Below, piece by piece: positions 1 through 7,454 of a stretch of 17,714 nucleotides of DNA; position 1 is the first letter of the stretch; each line of letters begins with the position of its first letter. The notes beneath the pieces were generated by a model, which searched no databases, was not told where the DNA came from, and was given only the letters and a program-made list of their open reading frames with translations. The stretch is from DASYAN01 sp036501345 (GTDB taxonomy: Bacteria > Chloroflexota > Ktedonobacteria > Ktedonobacterales > Ktedonobacteraceae), in assembly GCA_036501345.1 (NCBI GenBank), contig DASYAN010000502.1:1-17714 (forward strand), written 5' to 3'. The translations under genes and the position numbers were made by a program.

Positions 1-2
1 AA

Positions 3-509
3 ATAGACAGGAATTCTAACATAGCAAGCATAACAGTAGATAATGAAATTCGACGGATACGAGAACAGATAGAACATACAAGGAGCAGAATAGCAGAACA
101 TGAAGTGCAACGAGTAGAAGAAATACAAGATCCATCATTAAGTAAAATAGTGTAAAGAGGTATAATAGCACTGCGAGGGCAACTATTAGAGCAAGAATTT
201 GCATACGATAATATAATAAGACAACGACAATTAAATAGAGATTTAGAAGCATTAAATGTGATAAGTTATGGAAGTGCACCAGGAGACGTAGGAGGGAATA
301 GGGAAGGTGTAGTTCCAGATCCAGATCCAGATGCTCCGTTGATGACAACAGTACCTCTGCCAGCACCACCTGAAGTAGGTAATAGAGTTGGAATTGCATC
401 GCAAGGAGCAGGAATGCATAGGGAAAGCGTAGATCAGCCAGTAATACCGCCAGTAATACCTGGTACTTTGGGACCTGATGACTCTATCTCACGAAGGGGA
501 CAGCCCTAA
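3..509 (+). pseudogene. Fragment of coiled-coil protein gene with in-frame TAA
   Basis: Frame 3 is open from the window edge to a TAA at 507-509 except for one in-frame TAA at 153-155. The first part is rich in Glu/Arg/Ile/Gln and looks like a charged coiled coil. The second part continues helical and then becomes low complexity, with a Pro-Asp repeat (three gatcca units near 318-335) and many Pro/Gly/Val. The two halves read as one protein, so the TAA is probably a nonsense change, for example from CAA. The 5' end lies outside the window. Codon choice is odd: a very large share of codons end in A (ata, aga, cga, gta, gca, caa), unlike the cysteine desulfurase at 2535. This suggests a recently acquired or unusual gene. 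No family is recognised. A start at the ATG near 258 would give a shorter protein, but no good ribosome site precedes it. Confidence 0.5.
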
Positions 510-573
510 TAAGTGGTGTCTGAAGGTCCTAGGAGGATGGTGAAAGGGGCATCCATGGTGCTAGATTGCATCT

Positions 574-760
574 ATGAACAAAAGAAATGCAAGCGGCACG
601 CAAAAACTGGATGCCTCCCGAGAATATTGCCTGAATGATGCATGTCCGGAAAGCGAGATTGATCGGGCAAGGGAACATCGTCATTCATGATTCCAAGAGA
701 GGGAGATTTCGATGTAAAAAATGTAAAGTGACATTTAATCAAAAGGAGGGTCTAATTCTC
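574..760 (+). pseudogene. Frameshifted N-terminal transposase fragment (zinc-ribbon part)
   Basis: An ATG at 574 opens a frame that reads a typical transposase zinc-ribbon start, with Cys-Leu-Asn-Asp-Ala-Cys-Pro-Glu. It then runs out of register near 649-655. The +1 frame continues with Leu-Ile-Gly-Gln-Gly-Asn-Ile-Val-Ile-His, followed by Arg-Cys-Lys-Lys-Cys and Thr-Phe-Asn. Joined, this is the Cys-pair, GQGNI-x-x-H, CxxC pattern of the N-terminal domain of IS1-like and related DDE transposases. The reading stops being transposase-like after about 755, where a long inverted repeat begins, so only the DNA-binding N-terminus (about 60 residues) remains. The fragment cannot encode an active enzyme. 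Family assignment rests on recalled motif similarity only. Confidence 0.6.
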
Positions 761-828
761 CGCTGCTTGCTGCGCAAATGGGAGGAGCGGTGGCTGGTAG
801 ATACCCCGCAGCAAGCAGCGGGGTAATT
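754..828. repeat. Long inverted repeat / strong hairpin
   Basis: CCGCTGCTTGCTGCG at 760-774 is matched by its exact reverse complement at 807-821, giving 15 perfect base pairs. The stem extends outward through c758-g823, a t759·g822 wobble and AATT at 754-757 and 825-828, with one bulged base. The loop is about 32 nt. It sits exactly where the transposase fragment loses its coding character. It could be the end of an inserted element or a folded RNA or DNA structure. No T-tract follows on either strand, so a plain intrinsic terminator is unlikely. Confidence 0.7.
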
Positions 829-919
829 CATTTCTTAAGGCTGCCCTAGAATTATGATCAGGCCATAACGGGTTTGAGAGTTTGTATGAAAAATCAAAAA
901 AAGAGGTTTGATAATCAAT

Positions 920-2026
920 ATGGATATAACAATCAATAAGGAATTCCGGACAAAGAGAGAAGCTATATGGAAAGAAGATGTGCTCCATAAAATCCAGAGA
1001 CCAACGAAGCTTAATGATGACAGGGTTGAGCAAGCTAACCAATTTGAAGAAGCTCTACATGTGATTGTAAGCAACAAGTCTTTTTTAGAAGAAGATCTAT
1101 TATCGGTCGAGCAGCAACAAGACGCAAAGGATAAAATTGCAAAGATGGTTGTGGGTTTCGAGAAGGATCTCTCAATAATAGTTGAACCTTGGTCTGCTGT
1201 CCCGTCCCGAAAGACTGAGGCAAAAGAGAGGCTTGAAAAATATTGTAAAGATATTAAAGATATAGCGGAAAATATACAAGAAGAGAAAAGATTTTTCAAA
1301 GATATACAATATATGTCTAAAAAATCTTTGGGACGCATACGAACTATATCAGATATTGGATGGTATTTTTATGAAGAAGATGAAATAGATAGAAAATCTC
1401 TGCGTAAGGATAAAAAATATGTTAGGGAAAACCGTGAAGTTGCCTTAGATTATAACCGAAATAGAACAGACAGAGACGATGCATATGACAATATCAGAGA
1501 GTGCTATGATTGGCTGCAAGAGATGCGGAATGAGGGGTTCGAAGCTTATGCCGATGACCTGAGCGAACGTATGTGGAAATTCAAAGACTGTTTTGGTCAT
1601 TATAGGGATCATTTATCGCAAAGGCCAGAGGGAGAGGAGCTTCTCCGGACGTTTAGGGAAGTATACGAGGAGTGTCGCTTCTATAAAAACAAGACTTTAG
1701 AGCAAAATAGCGATTGGATGACGTCTGATTTTATGCTGAACACCTTTGATCCAAAAGTTAGGGAGATGGAAGGTATGGGACTAGAACTGCTAAGGTTTCA
1801 AGAGCATTATAGATCGGGCACCTTTGATCAAAATACACCCTATTATGATAGCCTTGCGGGCTTGTTAGAACGGGCTACAACCTGCGAAGAGCAGCGATCA
1901 GTAGCTCAAGGTGGTGCCCTTTCTACTCAGTTCAGAGATTGCCACTATTACATAATGAGAGCAGTGCATGCCTGGTTGAGGCCAGATCTTTATCCCCAAA
2001 ACACATTACAAGATGCTCTTAGCTAG
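920..2026 (+). CDS. Hypothetical charged helical protein, probably cut short by an in-frame TAG
   Basis: The frame encodes 368 residues from ATG 920. A TTG at 908 is also in frame but lies one base from the AGAGG at 902-906, so ATG (13-nt spacing) is the better, though not ideal, start. The protein is rich in Glu, Lys, Arg and Asp with long predicted helices and no signal peptide or membrane segment, so it is probably cytoplasmic. Trp/Tyr-rich patches occur around residues 150-220. The stop at 2024-2026 is TAG, and the same frame stays open for another 88 codons to 2293. The original product was therefore probably about 457 residues. No family is recognised. The neighbours are a transposase remnant upstream and a cysteine desulfurase 500 bp downstream, neither of which suggests a role. 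Confidence 0.6.
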   Translation: MDITINKEFRTKREAIWKEDVLHKIQRPTKLNDDRVEQANQFEEALHVIVSNKSFLEEDLLSVEQQQDAKDKIAKMVVGFEKDLSIIVEPWSAVPSRKTEAKERLEKYCKDIKDIAENIQEEKRFFKDIQYMSKKSLGRIRTISDIGWYFYEEDEIDRKSLRKDKKYVRENREVALDYNRNRTDRDDAYDNIRECYDWLQEMRNEGFEAYADDLSERMWKFKDCFGHYRDHLSQRPEGEELLRTFREVYEECRFYKNKTLEQNSDWMTSDFMLNTFDPKVREMEGMGLELLRFQEHYRSGTFDQNTPYYDSLAGLLERATTCEEQRSVAQGGALSTQFRDCHYYIMRAVHAWLRPDLYPQNTLQDALS

Positions 2027-2293
2027 GCTAATGCTTTGGTTCATGGGTTCGAGAGGGCAACCGGGAGAGTGAGTGGATCTCTAGTACAATCGGAGGAAGG
2101 TTTTGGATCTGAGGCTGGTGATTTGATGACTGAGGAAGAAACGGTGAGACTGGATCAAGCAATGGAGAGGTTCATGTATAGAAGAAGTATGGATCAAGCA
2201 CTTAGCATATATAGAGAGCAGCAGGCAGGAGCGGAGATGTCATCAAGACGCTATGAACAATGGCTTGACGGATTTTCCCCCCCGCCCCAATGA
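2027..2293 (+). pseudogene. In-frame continuation of the 920 gene after TAG
   Basis: These codons directly follow the TAG at 2024-2026 in the same frame and end at a TGA at 2291-2293. The residues on either side of the stop (Asp-Ala-Leu-Ser / Ala-Asn-Ala-Leu) fit one continuous helix, and a CAG-to-TAG change would explain the break. The segment is acidic and helical and ends in a Pro-rich tail. A TTG at 2036 could restart translation, but I see no convincing ribosome site in front of it. I treat it as the C-terminal part of the upstream gene rather than a separate gene. Confidence 0.55.
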
Positions 2294-2413
2294 GCAATTC
2301 CCACATTAATAACCATCTGTTCGCTAGTTCCTTAATAGTGCCTAGCTTCATCTGACCAGAACACCCGGGTGCACCCAAGCTGGTCCCAACCTATCAAGAA
2401 TTTACTGCTATTA

Positions 2414-2477
2414 TTGCAAGATTGGTCGTGCTCTCGGCTATATTACCCCTCGTAGGGTAGCTCCATAATGGTATAAT
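2414..2477 (+). promoter_or_regulatory. Possible promoter elements for the cysteine desulfurase
   Basis: The 241-bp gap 2294-2534 holds no gene I can support. It contains TTGCAA at 2414 and TATATT at 2439 (19-bp spacing), and a perfect TATAAT at 2472-2477 with no clear -35 box. A small TACCC/GGGTA inverted repeat lies at about 2444-2460 between them. These are weak consensus matches only. Confidence 0.3.
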
Positions 2478-2534
2478 TAGGGTATCATATAGACATGTGT
2501 GGGATTCTAAATCACTAACTAGAAAAAGGATACT

Positions 2535-3686
2535 ATGCCAGAACGCTTTATTTACCTTGATCATGCGGCCACCACGGCGCTAGATCCGCGTGTACTTGAT
2601 ACTATGCTTCCGTATTTGACGACGGAATATGGGAATGCTAGCAGTATCTATACCCTTGGTCGCCATGCTATGCAGGCGGTTGACCATTCTCGCGAGCAGG
2701 TGGCGGAGCTTCTGCACTGTCGTAGCAATGAGATCGCCTTTGTCGGCTGTGGTTCCGAGAGCGATAATCTGGCGATCAAGGGGGTTGCCTTTGCGGCTCA
2801 AAAGAAGGGCCATCATCTGATTACTTCCTCCATCGAGCATCATGCGGTGCTGCATACTTGCCAGTACCTGGATCGTTTTGGTTTCAAGACCACTTACCTG
2901 CCTGTGGATGAGTATGGCCGAGTCAATCCTGATGATGTGGAGCGGGCAATTACTGATCAGACGGTGCTGGTCTCTATTATGTATGCCAACAATGAGATTG
3001 GAACGATTGAGCCAATTGCGGAGATTGGGCGGATCTGCCGGGCCAGGAAGGTTCCTTTCCACGTGGATGCTGTCCAGGCTGGCGGAGCTCTGCCAATTGA
3101 TGTAACTGCCCTCAATGTTGATCTCCTTTCACTTTCGGCTCACAAATTTTATGGTCCTAAGGGTGTGGGTATCCTGTATGTGCGCCAGGGCACGCGTATG
3201 CTTCCCCAATTGCAGGGTGGCTCTCAGGAGCGCGGACGACGTGCTGGTACAGAGAATGTGGCGGGAATTGTTGGAGCGACCAGTGCTCTGTGTCTGGCTT
3301 ACGAGGAATTAGCTCATGTCAAGCCCCGTATTCAAGCGCTACGTGATCACTTGATTGAGAGTATGCTGAAGATACCCCGTAGTCGTCTGACTGGCCATCC
3401 AACCGAGCGCTTGCCGAATAATGCTAGCTTCTGCTTTGAAGGGATTGAAGGCGAATCAATTTTGCTCAACCTCGATATGCTGGGTATTGCCGCCTCATCT
3501 GGCTCTGCATGTACATCTGGTTCGGTCGAGCCATCACATGTCCTGGTCGCTACGGGATTGGCTCCCGAATGGTCTCATGGTAGCCTGCGCCTTTCATTGG
3601 GCAGAGGGAATACGGAGGAAGACCTTGAGCGGGTCATCTCCGTACTGCCTGGTGTTGTGGAGAAGCTGCGTGGTTTGGGGTTGTAA
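2535..3686 (+). CDS. iscS: Cysteine desulfurase (NifS/IscS type, class V aminotransferase)
   Basis: This PLP enzyme takes sulfur from L-cysteine, releasing alanine and holding a persulfide for Fe-S cluster or tRNA thiolation partners in the cytoplasm. The 383 residues match the usual family length. Visible motifs: YLDHAATT at the N-terminus (7-14), His-102/His-103 in SSIEHHAVLH, the ANNEIGT substrate-site segment (151-157), Asp-178 in HVDAVQ, the PLP Schiff-base lysine Lys-204 in SLSAHKFYGPKG, and catalytic Cys-326 in SSGSACTSGSVEPSH. The long Cys loop marks the NifS/IscS group rather than SufS. The start follows an AAAAAGGA ribosome site. No iscU, iscR or mnmA neighbour is visible, so its sulfur acceptor is unknown. 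The exact paralogue name (iscS versus nifS) is a choice of convenience. Confidence 0.93.
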   Translation: MPERFIYLDHAATTALDPRVLDTMLPYLTTEYGNASSIYTLGRHAMQAVDHSREQVAELLHCRSNEIAFVGCGSESDNLAIKGVAFAAQKKGHHLITSSIEHHAVLHTCQYLDRFGFKTTYLPVDEYGRVNPDDVERAITDQTVLVSIMYANNEIGTIEPIAEIGRICRARKVPFHVDAVQAGGALPIDVTALNVDLLSLSAHKFYGPKGVGILYVRQGTRMLPQLQGGSQERGRRAGTENVAGIVGATSALCLAYEELAHVKPRIQALRDHLIESMLKIPRSRLTGHPTERLPNNASFCFEGIEGESILLNLDMLGIAASSGSACTSGSVEPSHVLVATGLAPEWSHGSLRLSLGRGNTEEDLERVISVLPGVVEKLRGLGL

Positions 3687-3747
3687 CTACCCCGTCTCTC
3701 TTTTTTAATATTGCTTGCTATTTTAGCTCTTTCTGCCCCTTTCTGGC

Positions 3748-4722
3748 TTAGGAGGTGACAGTGAAGGTCACGACTTGTGCTAGCTGTTCATCGCTACAAT
3801 CTGACTGCTGACACCAGTAGAGTTCGGCTGCACCTTGCGTCGGGGTGAGGTATTGGACCTTAAAAAATCCGCCTGGGGCAGGTTGGCTAATCGTTAGTGG
3901 AGCATTAAGGGAAGCTGGCAAAGTGAGAGCAGTTGAGTCTGCATAAAATTTCACTGCCACGTAACCAGTGTTTTTGCTAAAGTCGAATGCATCGTTGTTA
4001 AGACTGAATGTGACATAGATGTCCGTGTTGGTTGGGAACGTATCCGTCAGGTTGGTTGGAGCTGCTGTAATTTGGTTGACACTGGAGGCCGTTTGAGGAT
4101 CAGTGACGATGGATGCTGCGGTCGGATCGATGGCATTGCCGGAAGGTGTGGTTGACGAGTTTATGTTTGCATCTGGTGTCGGTGTACTTTCTGCAGTTGG
4201 AGTGGTGATGTCCGAGTTCTGGGCGGTTGGAGTTGAATCGGTAGTTGTGTGCTTTGATAGTAAACTGGTTCCAAGGGCACATAACCCAATGACAGCGACG
4301 AGCAGGACAGCGGCAGTAATACCGATAATCAGTCCTGTCCGTTTCTTACGTGGTGGGGTTGTTGGAGGCATTGGATATGGCTGTACCTGATTATAGTTTG
4401 GCGTGGGTGCATATTGTTGGGGATATGAGTTCGGCACGGGTGGCGTTGCGTTATAGCCATAGGGAGTCTGCTGCTGCCCCTGCGTATTGTAGGCGGGAGG
4501 TGTGTTATACCCGGCATATGGGTCTGGCATTGGCGTATTGGAAGCTGGTGGTGGGGGAGCACCATATGATGTTGGGGGTGTCGGCGATGATGGATATGGA
4601 GTTGCGACCATAGTGGGATCAATAGGTGCTGAATGAGAAACGCTAGCTGGGGTTACAGTTCCACAGTTAGGACAAAATTGTATGCCCGAAGATAGTTGAG
4701 TGCCACAGTTTTGACATTGCAT
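3748..4722 (-). CDS. Zinc-ribbon, proline-rich single-pass membrane protein
   Basis: The 324-residue product has four visible parts. Residues 1-22 form a zinc ribbon with Cys-3/Cys-6 and Cys-17/Cys-20. Residues 30-124 are Pro/Tyr/Gln/Asn-rich and probably disordered. A basic stretch (RKKR, 125-128) precedes one transmembrane helix at about 130-152. A Thr/Pro/Ser-rich linker then leads to a beta-rich C-terminal domain (about 215-324) with two Cys (304 and 309) that could form a disulfide. The charge pattern suggests the zinc ribbon is inside and the C-terminal domain outside. An AGGAG ribosome site precedes the ATG. It is convergent with the desulfurase, with 60 bp between. Such zinc-ribbon membrane proteins are common in Chloroflexota and Actinobacteria but have no set function. 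Confidence 0.8.
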   Translation of the reverse strand: MQCQNCGTQLSSGIQFCPNCGTVTPASVSHSAPIDPTMVATPYPSSPTPPTSYGAPPPPASNTPMPDPYAGYNTPPAYNTQGQQQTPYGYNATPPVPNSYPQQYAPTPNYNQVQPYPMPPTTPPRKKRTGLIIGITAAVLLVAVIGLCALGTSLLSKHTTTDSTPTAQNSDITTPTAESTPTPDANINSSTTPSGNAIDPTAASIVTDPQTASSVNQITAAPTNLTDTFPTNTDIYVTFSLNNDAFDFSKNTGYVAVKFYADSTALTLPASLNAPLTISQPAPGGFFKVQYLTPTQGAAELYWCQQSDCSDEQLAQVVTFTVTS

Positions 4723-4818
4723 GTTTTTTCTCCTGGCTCTGACGTATCAAATAGTTTGCAAATTTTATTATGCTACGTTAGAGAGATAGTGTAAAAAATG
4801 GAAGGGAAGGGAATGGTA

Positions 4819-4938
4819 TTATGCTGATACCGTACTCCACAACTCATCTATAAGAAAGATACCATACTCTGGTGTAGCATTCAATGAGATTGGTAACAAT
4901 TTATCAAATCCACCACAAAAAACTTCTAGCTGCGCCAT
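4819..4938 (-). CDS. Small ORF (39 aa) or frameshifted tail of the 550-aa protein
   Basis: Downstream of the 550-residue gene, a minus-strand frame is open from 4998 to a TAA at 4819. The only standard start is ATG at 4938. The reading is protein-like, with Gly-Gly-Phe-Asp, hydrophobic and acidic residues and a Trp near the end. Codons upstream of that ATG (4939-4998) are also open, rich in Glu and Ser, and overlap the stop of the preceding gene at 4983-4985 in another frame. Two explanations fit: a short coupled gene, or the true C-terminus of the upstream protein lost by a single-base frameshift at about 4986-4998. I favour the second slightly because no ribosome site is evident at 4938. 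Confidence 0.35.
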   Translation of the reverse strand: MAQLEVFCGGFDKLLPISLNATPEYGIFLIDELWSTVSA

Positions 4939-4982
4939 AGAAAGATAAGTAGCATTGCTTGAAGAGGAAACTTCTGGCAGCT

Positions 4983-6635
4983 CTATCTCTTTGTTTTCTT
5001 ACCAATATGACCTACAATATGGTAATGCTCTTTTTCGGGTTCAGTCTTAGTTTCCGTCACAATGCGGATTTGGGTGATTTCCAGGTGAGGAAAGCGCAGC
5101 GCCCATAAATGTACTATTCCATGGAAGACAGGGGTCCCCAGTATAGCCCAATACTCTTTGCTCCCTTTTGTAAATGTAGCGTTTATATATGTAAAATCTC
5201 CAATTGCTCCTTTTGGAGGACGGAAGTTCTCTGAAGGCGTATAGAGTTTCCATGTATTCATAGTTTCTGAATTCTCAATATTTCTACCAATTATTAGCCT
5301 GGGTTCGAAGTTCTCTATATCCTTGAGATCAAAGTTCTCTTCTTCGGGAATTTTGCTAAGGTTCTCCTTGGGCCAAGATTCCAGGTAGTTGAGCTGTCCT
5401 GACAAAATATCCGATATATGTAGGCCTCCATGCCTATATACACTAAAGATTTCTAGTATCCCTTGTCTGGTGTCTATATCAATGTCACATCTATTAATTC
5501 CTGTATCGATTTTTGATGCACTTATTGAAAAAATGCCTTTTCCTAAGTATTTTACGTCTTTATCGTAGCTTTCAAATTCGCTAGATGTATCCTTACGCGA
5601 CTTTTTTTTGCTTCGCTCAAACCCTTGTATTCCCTTTGCCTCTGCTAATACCTTCTGGAACTCTATTGATGGAGGGGAGGCTGTAGGCTGGTTACGAGAG
5701 CGACTATTGACAATTGTAAGTATATCTTGGGCTGAGGCTTTTGAGGATATATACTTTTCTACTGCATATTTAACAGCTATTATCATTTTAAGATACCTTA
5801 ATTGCTCATTGTATTTATTTACTTCCTGAAGCCCGTTCAGTGAGTTCTGAATATCTATTTTACTTTCTGCAAGCTTCTGCTCATAGGCAGGTAGAGTTAC
5901 ATTCCCAAACTTTTGAAAGCTTTTATAGTTAGTGGATTTTTCTAGCCAAGATTTCATCTCAGGGTTTGCAAGCTGTTTGTTTAGATCACTACTCATATTT
6001 TTAGCATGTGCTATTTCGAGAATTAACGCATCTTTAGGTGATTTTATCTGCTGAAGCATTCTCCATTGTTCTTGTAAATCTCTTGCTTCCTCAGCTACCT
6101 TATGCGACAAGGCCGATAGCTCCTCTATTTGTCGGCCTTGTATCTGTCCTCTTTCTAAGTGCTCTTCGACTTCATCAAGGCCCTTGTTAGCCTGCTGAAG
6201 GTCCTGCCCAAAATGTTGAAAACGTTTATCAAATTCTTGATAGACGCTGAAGTTGGCTAGCCACGAGAGATCTTGCTCACGCTCTCTAAGATATTTCTCG
6301 ATATCCAGCCTTGTATCTATAGCAGTTTCTCTAATAGTTTCAATATTTTTTATAGAAGTCTCAGGAGAAGTTATTTCTCCTCTGATGCAAGAATTGCATG
6401 TCTCTAGTAGAAAATTCTTAAATGCCGAAATATAATCTGAACAGCTTGGAGGCTTTGCCTGCTGTATGTCCCTATGATTTGCCAGCAACGGAGTCTCTGC
6501 TGTTGGCGCTGGAGACAGTGATCTGTTCTCAAAAGGCGATCGGCCTAGGTCGCCCCTTCTTCGCTGCTGTGCCTCTGTACTTTGAGAAGAGCTTTCTCCC
6601 ATTGAGCCTGCTGTTTTCATCCTATCTGATGACAT
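4983..6635 (-). CDS. Hypothetical coiled-coil protein with a C-terminal globular domain
   Basis: The gene encodes 550 residues from an ATG preceded by AAGGAG (spacing about 9-10). Residues 1-60 are Ser/Arg/Gln/Pro-rich and disordered. About 65-330 are long charged helices with heptad-like Leu/Ile spacing, a likely coiled coil. A basic KKKSRKD patch follows near 345. About 360-550 form a mixed alpha/beta domain with Trp/Tyr/Gly-rich segments and several His near the end (HYHIVGHIG). There is no signal peptide or membrane helix. The layout of disordered head, coiled-coil stalk and compact C-terminal domain resembles effector-like proteins, but I recognise no toxin motif. A perfect 14-bp palindrome (6653-6666, half-site AATAAAA) lies just upstream of the ribosome site and could be an operator. 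Confidence 0.72.
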   Translation of the reverse strand: MSSDRMKTAGSMGESSSQSTEAQQRRRGDLGRSPFENRSLSPAPTAETPLLANHRDIQQAKPPSCSDYISAFKNFLLETCNSCIRGEITSPETSIKNIETIRETAIDTRLDIEKYLREREQDLSWLANFSVYQEFDKRFQHFGQDLQQANKGLDEVEEHLERGQIQGRQIEELSALSHKVAEEARDLQEQWRMLQQIKSPKDALILEIAHAKNMSSDLNKQLANPEMKSWLEKSTNYKSFQKFGNVTLPAYEQKLAESKIDIQNSLNGLQEVNKYNEQLRYLKMIIAVKYAVEKYISSKASAQDILTIVNSRSRNQPTASPPSIEFQKVLAEAKGIQGFERSKKKSRKDTSSEFESYDKDVKYLGKGIFSISASKIDTGINRCDIDIDTRQGILEIFSVYRHGGLHISDILSGQLNYLESWPKENLSKIPEEENFDLKDIENFEPRLIIGRNIENSETMNTWKLYTPSENFRPPKGAIGDFTYINATFTKGSKEYWAILGTPVFHGIVHLWALRFPHLEITQIRIVTETKTEPEKEHYHIVGHIGKKTKR

Positions 6636-6779
6636 AATATAGCTATCTCCTTAATAAAATTTTATTCTATCCTCATTTTTGTATTCGCTTAAATTCAACT
6701 GGAGGGTAGTTTGGAACTCAAAAGCCCTCTGCCTAGCAGTCTTCTCCTTTGTAGAGAATACTTGAGTAGAAGGAATTTT

Positions 6780-6853
6780 CCTAGAGACAAAGCGGACAGC
6801 TTTATTGAAAAAGCGGACAGCCTGAGAGGCAAAGCAAGTTGTCCGCTTTGTCC
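6780..6853. repeat. Transposon-end-like repeat cluster (AAAGCGGACA sites)
   Basis: CCTAGAGACAAAGCGG at 6780-6795 is identical to 15856-15871. Here AAAGCGGACAGC occurs at 6789 and 6810 in direct orientation, 21 bp apart, and an inverted copy (TTGTCCGCTTTGTCCC) lies at 6838-6853. Repeated binding sites spaced by two helical turns are typical of ends recognised by DDE integrases of the Tn7/Tn552/IS481 kind. The rest of 6636-6982 holds no gene I can support, so I read this stretch as a decayed element end. Confidence 0.5.
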
Positions 6854-6982
6854 CTTGAAAGAGCCTTTCCTATCAGGTATTCTTGGCAGAGGCGATCAAT
6901 TGTGGAAGGGCTTTTCAGTCAAGAAATGCCCTCACAACCTTCTCTTGGTATGGCCCACTACTAAGTGGATTACGATGATTGA

Positions 6983-7432
6983 ATTGCAGAAATTGTCTTT
7001 GTAAATCCTGAGGAAGCCCCTGATGAGAAGCTAGCCAAGACGCTAGATGAGCATACCAAGAAGTATGGCTTTACGTGGAGAGCTGCATGATTTGGTCTAT
7101 CACTGAGGCAGTGCCGTACTCACAAGCCGAAGAATCTTATCGCAAGCATCAAGCGTGAATGTACAAACCACCTTCAAACTATTCGTGATTTATATAGAGT
7201 ACGACAAGAATATCAAGAAGAAAGGCAGAAAGCCTTTAAAGATAAAAGATACTATACTGGTCGCATTCAAGGAATTGAAGAATATTATCAACGAATAATG
7301 GAGCTTGAAGCTCAAGACAAGGCACTTTCGGAAAGAATCGAGCAGCTTCAACTTAGGGACGATGAGTTGCAAAAGAAAAAAAGGATGTCGCGAAACTTAG
7401 ATTTAACGATCGCACGAGTCACTTTAAGCTAG
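6983..7432 (+). pseudogene. Coiled-coil protein gene remnant with in-frame TGA
   Basis: The frame after TGA 6980-6982 is open to a TAG at 7430-7432 apart from one TGA at 7088-7090. The first 35 codons have good protein character (acidic, Pro-Glu-Glu, Asp-Glu-Lys-Leu). The remaining about 113 codons form a strongly charged helix rich in Glu, Gln, Arg, Lys, Leu and Tyr, typical of a coiled coil. No ATG, GTG or TTG starts the second part until ATG 7298, so it is not an independent gene. Earlier stops in the same frame at 6962 and 6980 suggest the 5' end is also decayed. It ends 22 bp before the convergent transporter gene. Family unknown. Confidence 0.45.
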
Positions 7433-7454
7433 AAACATAGCTTGGCTACAATGC

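Noticed and set aside
16..399. Leu-rich 127-codon minus-strand frame
   Set aside because: It is the mirror of the A-ending-codon coiled-coil frame on the plus strand; complement of that codon bias gives Leu/Val codons. No ribosome site.
635..826. Stand-alone 63-residue zinc-binding protein
   Set aside because: The start codon lies inside a transposase-like reading from another frame; only the frameshifted transposase explains both halves.
153..7090. Genetic-code change with stop codons read as amino acids
   Set aside because: Long intact genes (cysteine desulfurase, transporter, glycosyltransferase) have no in-frame stops, and all three stop codons appear as normal ends of genes here.
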